The notes: generated by a model from the letters alone, not told the origin. A stretch of 15,253 nt of DNA from an uncultured Oscillospiraceae bacterium (GCA_934574095.1 CAKTMW010000046.1:1-15253); one strand, 5' to 3'; counted from the first letter of the stretch, positions 6,703 through 13,709 are shown. Made by a program: numbers and translations.

Positions 6703-6745
6703 AAAAACGGCAGGAGCGGAGGCGCGACGCGCCTCCGCTCCTGCC
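6703..6745 (-). terminator. Terminator of the large surface-protein gene
   Basis: A perfect 18-bp stem (6709-6726 with 6728-6745) around a single base. On the minus strand it is followed by G and a five-base T-run (6707-6703). It lies 29 bases after the stop codon. Confidence 0.88.
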
Positions 6746-6774
6746 ATATAGAGAAAAATCACGGGAAGGTTCTG

Positions 6775-9700
6775 TCAGTTCTCCTTGCGCTTGCGGGTGA
6801 CGAGCATCGCGCCAGCCAGGACGGCCACCAGGCCCATACCCACATAGAGGGTCACGCCCGCGTCGCCGGTGTTGCCGGACTTCACGTCCTTGGTGTCGGT
6901 CTTGGTGTCCGCCTTGTCGTCCTTCTGGTAGGGATTCGTGGCGGATCTGTTGTTGCCGGGCTTGACGGGGTTGGGCTCATACTTGCTGTCGTTGGTCAGC
7001 CTGGCGTAGGCCGCCTCGGCGTCGATCAGCGCTTGCAGCACATCGGCGGGCACCAGGGCCTTCTGTTCCTTGGTCAGCTTGTCATAAGCCGCACGGGCAG
7101 CCTTGAGGGCGCTGCCGCTGTCCTTGCTGACCGTGCCGATGGCGTTGATGAGGTCAGTCACCTTGTCGGCGGGCTCCTGCAAGTCCTTATAGCCCGTCAT
7201 CTTCAAAGTGACCTGGGGCAGACGGGCCAGATTTCCGCTGGCGGTAGGCGCGTCCATCACAGGCGCACGTCCCGTACCATAGGCAATTTCTCTGTGGGTA
7301 GCGTGGCCCGCAAAACCACCCTTGGACAGGGCTCCGGTAAGCTGGTAGGTGGTGCCGTTCCAATCCTCCGGAATGGTGATGGTAATACGCTGAAGCTCCG
7401 GGCTGCTGCTGAAATTGTACACACCAACGTCACTGCCGGCGTCAGAATCAAAATAGGTATCGTCCGCACCCTTGAAATGCAGCTTGAAGTTGAAGTTATA
7501 GGCCGTGGCCAGCTTCTCCTGAGGATTCAGCAAACCCCAGAACTGCAAAGTGACCTGGTCGCCGGGCTTGAACTCGGTATCCGCCGACACCTCCTTGCCG
7601 TCCTTGTCCAGCAGCTTCAGGGTGACCTGACGGGTGGTGACGACCTGATAGTTGGCCACGCCGTTCTTCTCCACCCGGATGATGTGGCGGCCTGTGGTAA
7701 GGCCGCTGACGGTGACGGTGCCGTCCGCCGCCACAGAAATACCGTCAGATGTAAAGCCGTTAAAGGTCATCTTGTCGCTGACGGTGGAGCGGGCCACGGT
7801 GACGGTGCAGCCGCTCTCCGGCTTGAAGCTGTACTCCGCACCTGCGCTGTCCAGATAGAAGAGGATATCATGCTCGGCGTCGATATTCTTGTCGGATTCC
7901 GCGGTGAGCTGGCTGTCCATGCGGTCGATGGTCATGTTGGTCTGGATGCCGGTACCGTCGGCGTCCACCGTCACCACGAACACGCCGGTGCACTCCGGCC
8001 AGATGGCGGTAAATTCACCTCTGGTTCCGCTCGTGCCGGACCCCTCAGGATGGAACATGGAATCATAGGTAATCAGCACAATGGCGGTTCCCGCCTTATT
8101 AGCGGTCATGGTGGCGGCGGAGCTGTTGTTGGCGTCGGGGGTAATGCTGACCACGTCACTGGGCTGGCCGTTGACGTCCACCACCTGATAGTGCATATCT
8201 GGCAGCGCGATATAGGCGTTCGCAAAGCTCTCAATGGCCTGCCAGTTGCGGAACACATTCAGGTTGTAGGTCTCGCCTACGTTCATACTCTTATAGCCCT
8301 TGGCGTTGATATTCAGGTAAATATCACCGCGGTCAACCCCATTCTTTTCAAAACGATAGATAGTGCTCTTATTAAAAGCGGTGTCTCCAATCGCCAAGTC
8401 CTCCGCTGTAATGATGACTTCGCCATCCTCGTTCATCTTTCCGCACAGGCCATCGCCAACTTTCTTGTCATTGCGTATGTCAGCGAAGTTCCAATAAGTC
8501 ACTCCATCGGGGTGCTGTACGCGAACGAATACAGGCTTATCCTCCGGCAAACCAACAAAGGTAGCAACGACCTCTGTTTCCGTCGTAACTACGGTGGGCT
8601 TTGCAAAATAATAATGGTAAGAACCGGTAAGATAACCCGCACTTACTGTTGAGCCAAGAGGAGCACGAACGACAAGCTCCTGCCCCATGGGAAGCGCCCG
8701 AATATTCAGGCTTAAGCTCACCATCGCATTAGACTTTTCGTATATAAGGGAAACGTAACCGTTATATGCTTGCTTTTCAGTGGGCGTAATAGTCACAGAG
8801 ATACTGCCCTTTTGCAGCATGAGACAACTTTTTGTGGCGCTGCTGCCGCTATATTGATTGATACCCGTTTTTATGATACATTCCGTACCAGACGCATCTT
8901 TGACTACAACATCGACCGTATAGTCCGTGCCTTCCACCCAGCCAGGGTTGCCCGGTCTAATTTGAATGACTGAGCAAATCCTGAACTCTGCTTTTTCCGC
9001 TGGCTGGACAGTTACTTTAATTCCGCCGCTGTAATTGCCCTTGTTGTCATACCCTTCGACCCAGTAATCACCTGCGGGCAGGTCGACCGTATAGGCATTA
9101 CTGGAAAGTTGTACGTTAGAAAGCAGATCATCTGTGCCGATCTGTCCATTCTGATAGGTATAAACTTTGAAAGAGTCTATTCTTTTTGGCCCCTGTATGG
9201 TAAATTTTACCGCTACCGTGTCGATCACCGTCAGGGTGACAGTATAGGTATCAGTGCTGTCGGCGTGGCCGTCGTTGGCCTTGAATACCAATCTGGTGGT
9301 CCCCGCCGCCGTGGGGGTATAGGTGTAGTTGGCGTCGGCGGTTTCAAACGCGCCGTCATTGACGCTGACCAGATAGGTCAGAGGGTCGCCGTTGACGTCG
9401 GTGAAAATCTTGCTGAGGTCGACGGTATAGGGCTGGTCGACCGACACATTGGCGGCCGCCGTAGCGGCCACGCCGTCACTGAGGGCAGGGGGCGTCTGGG
9501 GGACGTTCTGGACAACGGTAACGGTGTAGACCGTGGCGGTGCTGCCGGTATTCATGCTGGGCCAGCTGGGGTCGCCGCAGGTGACCAGAAGCTTCCGGCC
9601 ATTGACCACGGGGATGGCCTGGGTACGCATATACTCCGTGCCGTCCACCACAGTGCGGACCTGGAAGTTCTTGTTGGCAGCGGTGGGGATGGCCTTTACG

Positions 9701-10275
9701 GTGCGGACACCGGCATCCAGCGTCAGGGTGTAGTCACGCACGTCCCGGCTGAACGCGGGGGCCAGCGTACCGGCGGAGAAAGACAGGGCCGTCAGGGTGG
9801 TGTCGCCGCCGCCGCTGCTCCAGCTGCCGCCCAGGTCGGAGCCGCCGTTCTTGGTGTACATAAAGCGAATCTCATCACCGGCGGAGACGGTAAAGCTGGC
9901 CATGCCCTGGTTGACGAACCAGTCGTTCAGGGCGCCCATCCAGCCGGAGGAGGAGCCGCCGTCACGCTCGCTCAAGGATTCCTCCCCTTTGGTGACCTTG
10001 CCGATGTAGTTGGGCTGGGTCTCGACCGCCGTGAAGCCCGCGGAGGCCAGGGCGTTTTTTACGCAGTCCATCATGGTGGTGACGCCGGGCTGGATGGCGA
10101 CGTCGGTCGCCACCAGCGTACCGGTAAAGGCGGGCTCCTTGCCCTTCACCGCCTCGGTAAAGGTGGTGTTCTCCACGATGACGTGGGCCGTGGCGTTGTC
10201 GGCAAACGCCGCGGCGGGGATGAGGCTCAGGGCCATCACCAGCGCCAGCAGTAATGCCGCGATTCGTTTCTTCAT
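6775..10275 (-). CDS. Large cell-surface protein with DUF4430 (transcobalamin-C-like) domain, Ig/cadherin-like repeats and a C-terminal anchor
   Basis: A 1166-residue secreted protein. Residues 1-25 are a signal peptide (KKR, hydrophobic run, AAAFA cut site). Residues about 60-147 match DUF4430, with 'SGWMGALNDWF' and SAGDEIRFMYTKNGGSDLG. This fold is the C-terminal beta-domain of intrinsic factor and transcobalamin. Then come a cadherin-like beta-sandwich (160-255, LTALSFSAGTLAPAFS), a second Ig/cadherin-type domain (264-352, DVNGDPLTY), a PEGA-like unit (356-425, LPAGDYWVEGYD), further beta domains including a bacterial Ig-like one (about 660-770), a helical bundle (1036-1093), a charged linker, and a hydrophobic helix with RKRKEN tail after SGNTGDAG. 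No LPXTG is present. The start follows AAAGGAAG. The leader holds a cobalamin riboswitch, suggesting B12-repressed surface corrinoid binding. Residues about 350-650 are coded by lower-GC DNA. Confidence 0.88.
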   Translation of the reverse strand: MKKRIAALLLALVMALSLIPAAAFADNATAHVIVENTTFTEAVKGKEPAFTGTLVATDVAIQPGVTTMMDCVKNALASAGFTAVETQPNYIGKVTKGEESLSERDGGSSSGWMGALNDWFVNQGMASFTVSAGDEIRFMYTKNGGSDLGGSWSSGGGDTTLTALSFSAGTLAPAFSRDVRDYTLTLDAGVRTVKAIPTAANKNFQVRTVVDGTEYMRTQAIPVVNGRKLLVTCGDPSWPSMNTGSTATVYTVTVVQNVPQTPPALSDGVAATAAANVSVDQPYTVDLSKIFTDVNGDPLTYLVSVNDGAFETADANYTYTPTAAGTTRLVFKANDGHADSTDTYTVTLTVIDTVAVKFTIQGPKRIDSFKVYTYQNGQIGTDDLLSNVQLSSNAYTVDLPAGDYWVEGYDNKGNYSGGIKVTVQPAEKAEFRICSVIQIRPGNPGWVEGTDYTVDVVVKDASGTECIIKTGINQYSGSSATKSCLMLQKGSISVTITPTEKQAYNGYVSLIYEKSNAMVSLSLNIRALPMGQELVVRAPLGSTVSAGYLTGSYHYYFAKPTVVTTETEVVATFVGLPEDKPVFVRVQHPDGVTYWNFADIRNDKKVGDGLCGKMNEDGEVIITAEDLAIGDTAFNKSTIYRFEKNGVDRGDIYLNINAKGYKSMNVGETYNLNVFRNWQAIESFANAYIALPDMHYQVVDVNGQPSDVVSITPDANNSSAATMTANKAGTAIVLITYDSMFHPEGSGTSGTRGEFTAIWPECTGVFVVTVDADGTGIQTNMTIDRMDSQLTAESDKNIDAEHDILFYLDSAGAEYSFKPESGCTVTVARSTVSDKMTFNGFTSDGISVAADGTVTVSGLTTGRHIIRVEKNGVANYQVVTTRQVTLKLLDKDGKEVSADTEFKPGDQVTLQFWGLLNPQEKLATAYNFNFKLHFKGADDTYFDSDAGSDVGVYNFSSSPELQRITITIPEDWNGTTYQLTGALSKGGFAGHATHREIAYGTGRAPVMDAPTASGNLARLPQVTLKMTGYKDLQEPADKVTDLINAIGTVSKDSGSALKAARAAYDKLTKEQKALVPADVLQALIDAEAAYARLTNDSKYEPNPVKPGNNRSATNPYQKDDKADTKTDTKDVKSGNTGDAGVTLYVGMGLVAVLAGAMLVTRKRKEN

Positions 10276-10344
10276 GTGTGATCTTCCTTTCTCTTGTTTG
10301 GTTTTCTACGGTAAAGGCCGGGGCCTGAACAGACGAGACAGCAT

Positions 10345-10382
10345 GCTTTGTACCTGTACAAAGCGCAAAGGACTAGTCCTTT
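10345..10382 (-). promoter_or_regulatory. Two adjacent perfect dyads after the riboswitch terminator
   Basis: AAAGGACTAGTCCTTT (10382-10367) is a perfect 16-base palindrome. GCTTTGTAC-AG-GTACAAAGC (10364-10345) is a perfect 9-bp inverted repeat two bases further on. They lie between the riboswitch terminator and the start codon. They could be protein operators or RNA hairpins stabilising the 5' end of the readthrough mRNA. Confidence 0.5.
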
Positions 10383-10401
10383 GCCGCCAATTCCCGGCGC
10401 G

Positions 10402-10431
10402 AAAAAACGCACGGCCAAAAATGACCGTGCG
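10402..10431 (-). terminator. Expression-platform terminator of the cobalamin riboswitch
   Basis: CGCACGGTC (10431-10423) pairs with GGCCGTGCG (10416-10408, one wobble) around a six-base loop, followed by six T (10407-10402). GCCGTGC at 10480-10474, part of the aptamer closing stem, duplicates the 3' arm and could pair with GCACGGT (10430-10424) as an antiterminator. Confidence 0.88.
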
Positions 10432-10470
10432 CTGCACTTCTCACTTCGGCTTCGGGAATGGCAAAACCAA

Positions 10471-10590
10471 GCGGCACGGCGCATAGCGTATCTGACTTAG
10501 CCTGCCGCAGCAGGCATCACAGTGACCTTCTCGCGGGGACTCACACCCCATTCCGCCGCCGGTTCGGTGAAAACCGGCGCGCCGTCCGTG
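10471..10590 (-). ncRNA. Cobalamin riboswitch aptamer (compact form)
   Basis: Minus-strand segments match the conserved B12-aptamer core in order: GGAATGGGGTGTGAGTCCCC (10554-10535; consensus GGGAA..GGTG.AA.TCC), GTCACTGTGATG (10526-10515; consensus GC.ACTGTGA), a hairpin GCCTGC-TGCG-GCAGGC (10515-10500), then AAGTCAGATAC (10498-10488; consensus AAG.CAG.A.ACC). ACGGCGC (10585-10579) pairs with GCGCCGT (10482-10476) to close the aptamer. A hairpin, GCCGGTT/AACCGGC, fills the 5' side. The closing stem overlaps the antiterminator strand, so ligand binding would free the terminator: an OFF switch. The large peripheral P7-P11 arm of long B12 riboswitches is absent, consistent with the compact class. 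Identification is by motif order and pairing, without a covariance search. Confidence 0.83.
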
Positions 10591-10609
10591 TCTTTTGTTG
10601 TCGTAATGC

Positions 10610-10638
10610 AGTGTATCACATCGAAACGGGAATTGCAA
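10610..10638 (-). promoter_or_regulatory. Promoter of the riboswitch-surface protein transcript
   Basis: On the minus strand TTGCAA (10638-10633), a 17-base spacer, TACACT (10615-10610). Transcription would start near 10603, just before the aptamer. Confidence 0.75.
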
Positions 10639-10645
10639 GAGGAAG

Positions 10646-10678
10646 GCGAAAAAAGCCGCCCGGAGGTCGGCTTTTCGC
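10646..10678 (-). terminator. Terminator of the cysK-cysE operon
   Basis: AAAAGCCG (10675-10668) pairs with CGGCTTTT (10658-10651) around a nine-base loop. T-residues run 10654-10649, directly after the cysE stop codon. Confidence 0.85.
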
Positions 10679-11539
10679 TTACAGATTGTGGATGATGGTC
10701 TCCGGGGGACGGATGACCACGCGGGCGTTGTCCGCCACGGATTCGGTGAGGAAGGCGTTGCCGCCCACTACGGCGTTTTCGCCGATGACCGTTTCGCCGC
10801 CGAAGATGGATGCGCCGGAGTAGATGGTGGCGCCGTCGCCTACGGTGGGGTGGCGTTTGCCGCTGCTGTGAGCGCGGCCGCCGCGGGGACTGAGTGCGCC
10901 CAGGGTCACGCCCTGATAGAGCTTCACGTGGTCGCCGATGACGGTGGTCTCGCCCACCACGATGCCGGTGCCGTGGTCGATGAAGAAGTAGCTGCCGATC
11001 TGCGCACCGGGATGGATGTCGATACCGGTGCGGCTGTGGGCGTACTCGCTCATCATCCGGGGAATGGTGGGCACGTGGCGCAGGTACAGCTCGTGGCTGA
11101 CACGATAGGCGAAGATGGCGAACAGACCGGGATAGGCCAGGACGATCTCCTCGCGGTTCTGGGCGGCGGGGTCGCCGTCAAAGATGGCGTCAATGTCCGT
11201 CAGCAGCAGCTGCTGGATGCGGGGCAGCTGGTCCACCACCTCGCGGGCGATGCGGGGGGCGTCGGCCTCCCGCTCCTCCGGCAGGGCCAGGGCGATCTGG
11301 CGGACCAGACCCGTCTCGATGCGCTCCAGCAGCAGCGCGGCATAGTCCGCCGCCGCCAGGGTCATGATGGCGGGGTCGCCGAAATAGGCGGGGAACAGCA
11401 GCTGGCGCATCTCCTTCAGCAGGGCGATGATGGCCTTGCGGTCCGGCAGACGCAGGCGGCTGCCGTACATGGGGATGTGGGCGTTTTTCATGGTTTCGGC
11501 CATTACGCTGGCCGCGGCGCGAATATGATCCTCGTACAC
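10679..11539 (-). CDS. cysE: Serine O-acetyltransferase
   Basis: A 286-residue enzyme that acetylates L-serine with acetyl-CoA to O-acetylserine, the substrate of CysK. Residues about 20-160 form the helical SATase N-domain, of the long EpsC-like kind. The left-handed hexapeptide beta-helix follows, with the three residues known from E. coli CysE: D174 (GIDIHPGA), H189 (FIDHGTG) and H230 (GKRHPTVGDG). The tail ends IIHNL, not in the terminal isoleucine that classically docks into CysK, so complex formation is uncertain. The start is the GTG at 11539, two bases after the cysK stop, with GGAGGA inside the cysK end; this indicates translational coupling. A longer frame to 11656 overlaps cysK and is not used. 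Regulation is through the cysK leader attenuator. Confidence 0.94.
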   Translation of the reverse strand: MYEDHIRAAASVMAETMKNAHIPMYGSRLRLPDRKAIIALLKEMRQLLFPAYFGDPAIMTLAAADYAALLLERIETGLVRQIALALPEEREADAPRIAREVVDQLPRIQQLLLTDIDAIFDGDPAAQNREEIVLAYPGLFAIFAYRVSHELYLRHVPTIPRMMSEYAHSRTGIDIHPGAQIGSYFFIDHGTGIVVGETTVIGDHVKLYQGVTLGALSPRGGRAHSSGKRHPTVGDGATIYSGASIFGGETVIGENAVVGGNAFLTESVADNARVVIRPPETIIHNL

Positions 11540-11541
11540 GG

Positions 11542-12471
11542 TTATTCCTCCGACCAAAGGGGTGTGGACAGGTAACGGTTGCCATCGTCCGGCAGCAGGG
11601 CCACGATGGTCTTGCCCTTGTTTTCGGGGCGGCGGGCCAGCTCGTCGGCGGCCCACAGGGCGGCGCCGGAGGTGATACCGGCCATAACGCCCTCGGTACG
11701 GGCCAGCAGACTGCCGGTGCGGTAGGCGTCCTCGTCGGTGACGGTGACGATCTCATCCACCACAGAGCTGTCATAGTTGCCGGGGACGAAGTTGGCCCCG
11801 ATGCCCTGCAAGCCGTGAGGGCCTGCGTGGCCCTGACTCAGCAGGGGCGAGGAGGCGGGCTCCACCGCCACAACGCGGACGCTGGGGTTCTGCTCCTTCA
11901 GGTAGCGGCCCACGCCGCTGATGGTGCCACCGGTGCCGACACCGGCCACGAAAATGTCCACGTGACCCTCGGCGTCCCTCCATATCTCAGGACCGGTGGT
12001 CTTGTAGTGGGCGGCGGGATTGGCGGGGTTGTCGAACTGGCTGGGGATGAAGCTGCCGGGGATGGACGCGGCCAGCTCCTCCGCCTTTGCCACGGCACCG
12101 GCCATGCCGCCGGTCTCCACCAGCACCAGCTCCGCGCCGTAGGCCTTCAGCATGGCCCGGCGTTCGGCGCTCATGCTGGCGGGCATGGTGAGGATGACGC
12201 GGTAGCCCCGCGCCACGGCCATGGCTGCCAGACCGATGCCGGTATTGCCGGAGGTGGGCTCGATGACGGTACCGCCGGGCTGCAAAGCGCCGGAGGCCTC
12301 CGCCTGATCCAGCATTTCCAGCGCGATACGGTCCTTGGCGCTGCCCGCAGGGTTGAAGCGCTCCAGCTTCGCCAGAATGGTGGCGGGCAGCTGACGCTGA
12401 CGGACATAGTTGTCTACGCTCAGCAGCGGGGTATTGCCCACAAGCTGCGATACAGAATGATAGATCGCCAT
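11542..12471 (-). CDS. cysK: Cysteine synthase (O-acetylserine sulfhydrylase)
   Basis: A 309-residue PLP enzyme making L-cysteine from O-acetylserine and sulfide in the cytoplasm. K46 in NPAGSAKDR is the Schiff-base lysine. TSGNTG (73-78) binds the substrate carboxylate. GVGTGGTISG is the phosphate-binding loop, and TSGAAL near the C-terminus contacts the pyridine nitrogen. Length and motif spacing are normal for type-A CysK. The ATG at 12471 is preceded by AAAGGAA; an in-frame ATG at 12507 has no ribosome site and adds residues outside the family. It is first in an operon with cysE. The 250-base leader carries a Cys-rich reading frame and terminator, implying control by cysteinyl-tRNA supply. 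Confidence 0.96.
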   Translation of the reverse strand: MAIYHSVSQLVGNTPLLSVDNYVRQRQLPATILAKLERFNPAGSAKDRIALEMLDQAEASGALQPGGTVIEPTSGNTGIGLAAMAVARGYRVILTMPASMSAERRAMLKAYGAELVLVETGGMAGAVAKAEELAASIPGSFIPSQFDNPANPAAHYKTTGPEIWRDAEGHVDIFVAGVGTGGTISGVGRYLKEQNPSVRVVAVEPASSPLLSQGHAGPHGLQGIGANFVPGNYDSSVVDEIVTVTDEDAYRTGSLLARTEGVMAGITSGAALWAADELARRPENKGKTIVALLPDDGNRYLSTPLWSEE

Positions 12472-12521
12472 AATATCGTTCCTTTCTATTTCTCGAATCT
12501 TGTTCAATGTATGATATGAGG

Positions 12522-12561
12522 AAAAAAGCAGAGGGTGTATGAAAGCTCATACACCCTCTGC
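12522..12561 (-). terminator. Attenuator terminator in the cysK-cysE leader
   Basis: GCAGAGGGTGTATGA (12561-12547) pairs perfectly over 15 bp with 12542-12528 around a GCTT loop, followed by six T (12527-12522). It lies 51 bases before the cysK start and 24 bases after the stop of the leader peptide. Confidence 0.93.
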
Positions 12562-12612
12562 GTGAATCAACACACCTTCCGCGCCTATTTGACGCGGCGG
12601 GAAAACGTATGA
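12547..12612 (-). promoter_or_regulatory. Candidate antiterminator helix of the cysK leader
   Basis: TCATACGTTTTC (12612-12601) can pair continuously with GAGGGTGTATGA (12558-12547): twelve pairs, four of them G-T wobbles, consuming the terminator's 5' arm. The intervening bases hold a hairpin CCGCGTC-AAATA-GGCGCGG (12597-12579) whose loop and 3' arm contain the leader-peptide stop codon. The upstream strand lies in the leader reading frame after its last Cys codon. Confidence 0.65.
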
Positions 12613-12686
12613 CCTTCCAGCGCACAGCGAAGCGTGCCCATGCAACACATGGACAGACAGCTATCACAACAGGCGCGAAGCATCAT
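12585..12686 (-). CDS. Cysteine-rich leader peptide of the cysK-cysE operon
   Basis: A 33-residue reading frame beginning MMLRACCDSCLSMCC, with cysteines at positions 6, 7, 10, 14, 15 and 21. It ends with a basic SRRVK and TAG. AAGGAG (12702-12697) lies ten bases before the first ATG, and the frame begins about 27 bases after the predicted transcription start. No secretion signal or known family is recognisable, and it is followed by an attenuator terminator. The likely role is cis-acting: ribosomes stalling at Cys codons when charged tRNA(Cys) is scarce would allow the antiterminator to form. A genuine small metal- or redox-binding protein is a less likely alternative. Confidence 0.78.
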   Translation of the reverse strand: MMLRACCDSCLSMCCMGTLRCALEGHTFSRRVK

Positions 12687-12719
12687 ACGGTGTTTTCTCC
12701 TTTTCAAAAGTCTACTGTT

Positions 12720-12749
12720 ATTATAGGCTTATCCCCAACACTGTGTCTA
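12720..12749 (-). promoter_or_regulatory. Promoter of the cysK-cysE operon
   Basis: On the minus strand TAGACA (12749-12744), an 18-base spacer, and a perfect TATAAT (12725-12720). The dyad TGTGTC-N9-GACACA (12762-12742) overlaps the -35 box and could be an operator. Confidence 0.75.
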
Positions 12750-12792
12750 TGGACAGGACACACAAAGTCCACAGGGAAAGAACGAAAAATAT

Positions 12793-13674
12793 TCAGCAAA
12801 TAGCCGAAGGCCACGGCTCCTTCGCCACATAGAACAGAGCCAGGGCGCCGGGACCTACGTGGCTGCCGGTGACAGGCTCATAGTCCACGATGATGATACG
12901 GGCTTTGGGGTCGGACTCCTTCAGCATGGCGGCCAGGGCCAGCGCCTCGTCCCGGCATCCGGCATGGGCGATGCCGATGGGCCAGCGTCCCAGCAGCTCG
13001 GCGTTGGCGGCGAAGTTGTCCGCCAGGGCGCGGACAGACCGCTTACGGCCCTGGACCTTGCCGAACACCACGATGCGGCCCGCCTCGTCGCCTTTCAGCA
13101 GCGGCTTGATGCGCAGGGCCGTGCCTACAGCGGCGGCGATGCCGGACACCCGGCCACCCCGGCGCAGGTGCATCAGGTCGTCCACGGTGAACACCTGGCG
13201 GACGCGGGGGCGCAGCTCCGTCAGCTCACGGACGGTTTCGTCCAGGGTATAGCCCGCCTCGCGGCAGGTGGCGGCGTGAAGCACCTGAATGCCCTCGCCC
13301 AGCGAGGCGGCGCGGGTATCGAACACCACCAGCCGCCGCTGGGGGTACTCCTCGCGCAGCTCACGGGCGGCCATCACCGCCGACTGGTATGCGCCGCTGA
13401 TGCCGGAGGACATGCCCACGTGGAGAATGTCGTGGCCCTCCTCCAGCAGCGGCTCCCACAGCTGGCGGTACTGATCCATGGAGATCATGGAGGTGCTGGC
13501 GGGGGTATGGCGCAGCAGCTCGTAGTAGGCGTCGCCGTCAAAGGCCGTCAGGTCCAGGCACTGATGCTCCACATCGTTGACGATATAGGAAAACGGCAGC
13601 AGGTACAGCTGATGCCATTGCAGCTCCGCGGTGGGCAGATTGGCAGATGTATCGGTAGAAATGGCAAACGACAT
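12793..13674 (-). CDS. DegV family fatty-acid-binding protein
   Basis: A 293-residue cytoplasmic protein with DegV signatures: FAISTDTSANLP at the N-terminus, a 'TPASTSMISMDQY' segment where a Thr-Ser pair contacts the lipid carboxylate, and the conserved SSGISGAYQSA loop (about residues 89-99). A C-terminal domain contains VDDLMHLRRGGRVS. DegV proteins bind long-chain fatty acids; in some Firmicutes (FakB) they present the fatty acid to the kinase FakA, but no kinase gene is visible here. The ATG at 13674 follows GAGGT. It has its own promoter (13710-13737), divergent from a DUF1836 gene. No terminator is evident after it, so transcripts may run into the cysK leader. Confidence 0.93.
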   Translation of the reverse strand: MSFAISTDTSANLPTAELQWHQLYLLPFSYIVNDVEHQCLDLTAFDGDAYYELLRHTPASTSMISMDQYRQLWEPLLEEGHDILHVGMSSGISGAYQSAVMAARELREEYPQRRLVVFDTRAASLGEGIQVLHAATCREAGYTLDETVRELTELRPRVRQVFTVDDLMHLRRGGRVSGIAAAVGTALRIKPLLKGDEAGRIVVFGKVQGRKRSVRALADNFAANAELLGRWPIGIAHAGCRDEALALAAMLKESDPKARIIIVDYEPVTGSHVGPGALALFYVAKEPWPSAIC

Positions 13675-13709
13675 GATAAATACCTCATTTATATCTAATG
13701 ATGCATATT

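Larger units (their letters stand above)
6462..6774. other. Intergenic region between the racemase-like gene and the surface-protein gene
   Basis: 313 bases without a convincing gene. It contains the surface-protein terminator (6703-6745) and a REP-like hairpin (6630-6651). Reading on the minus strand toward the racemase-like gene, I see no consensus promoter. Confidence 0.6.
10276..10678 (-). other. Long regulatory leader of the surface-protein gene
   Basis: 403 bases between cysE and the surface-protein gene, with no coding sequence. On the minus strand, in order: cysE terminator, promoter, riboswitch aptamer, riboswitch terminator, two perfect dyads, and the AAAGGAAG ribosome site. Nearly every segment has visible structure. 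Confidence 0.85.

Noticed and set aside
6667..8652. Plus-strand open frame of 661 codons, and another at 9109-10254
   Set aside because: Both are shadows opposite the large surface protein, produced by GC-rich codons. They show Val/Gly/His-rich repeats with no domain, while the minus frame has a signal peptide, beta domains and an anchor.
12472..12720. T-box riboswitch in the cysK leader
   Set aside because: The near-universal AGGGUGGNACCGCG antiterminator sequence is absent; GGAAGGTGTG (12580-12571) does not match it.
12729..12737. DnaA-box-like TTATCCCCA
   Set aside because: It is a single imperfect copy inside the cysK promoter spacer with no cluster or AT-rich unwinding region.
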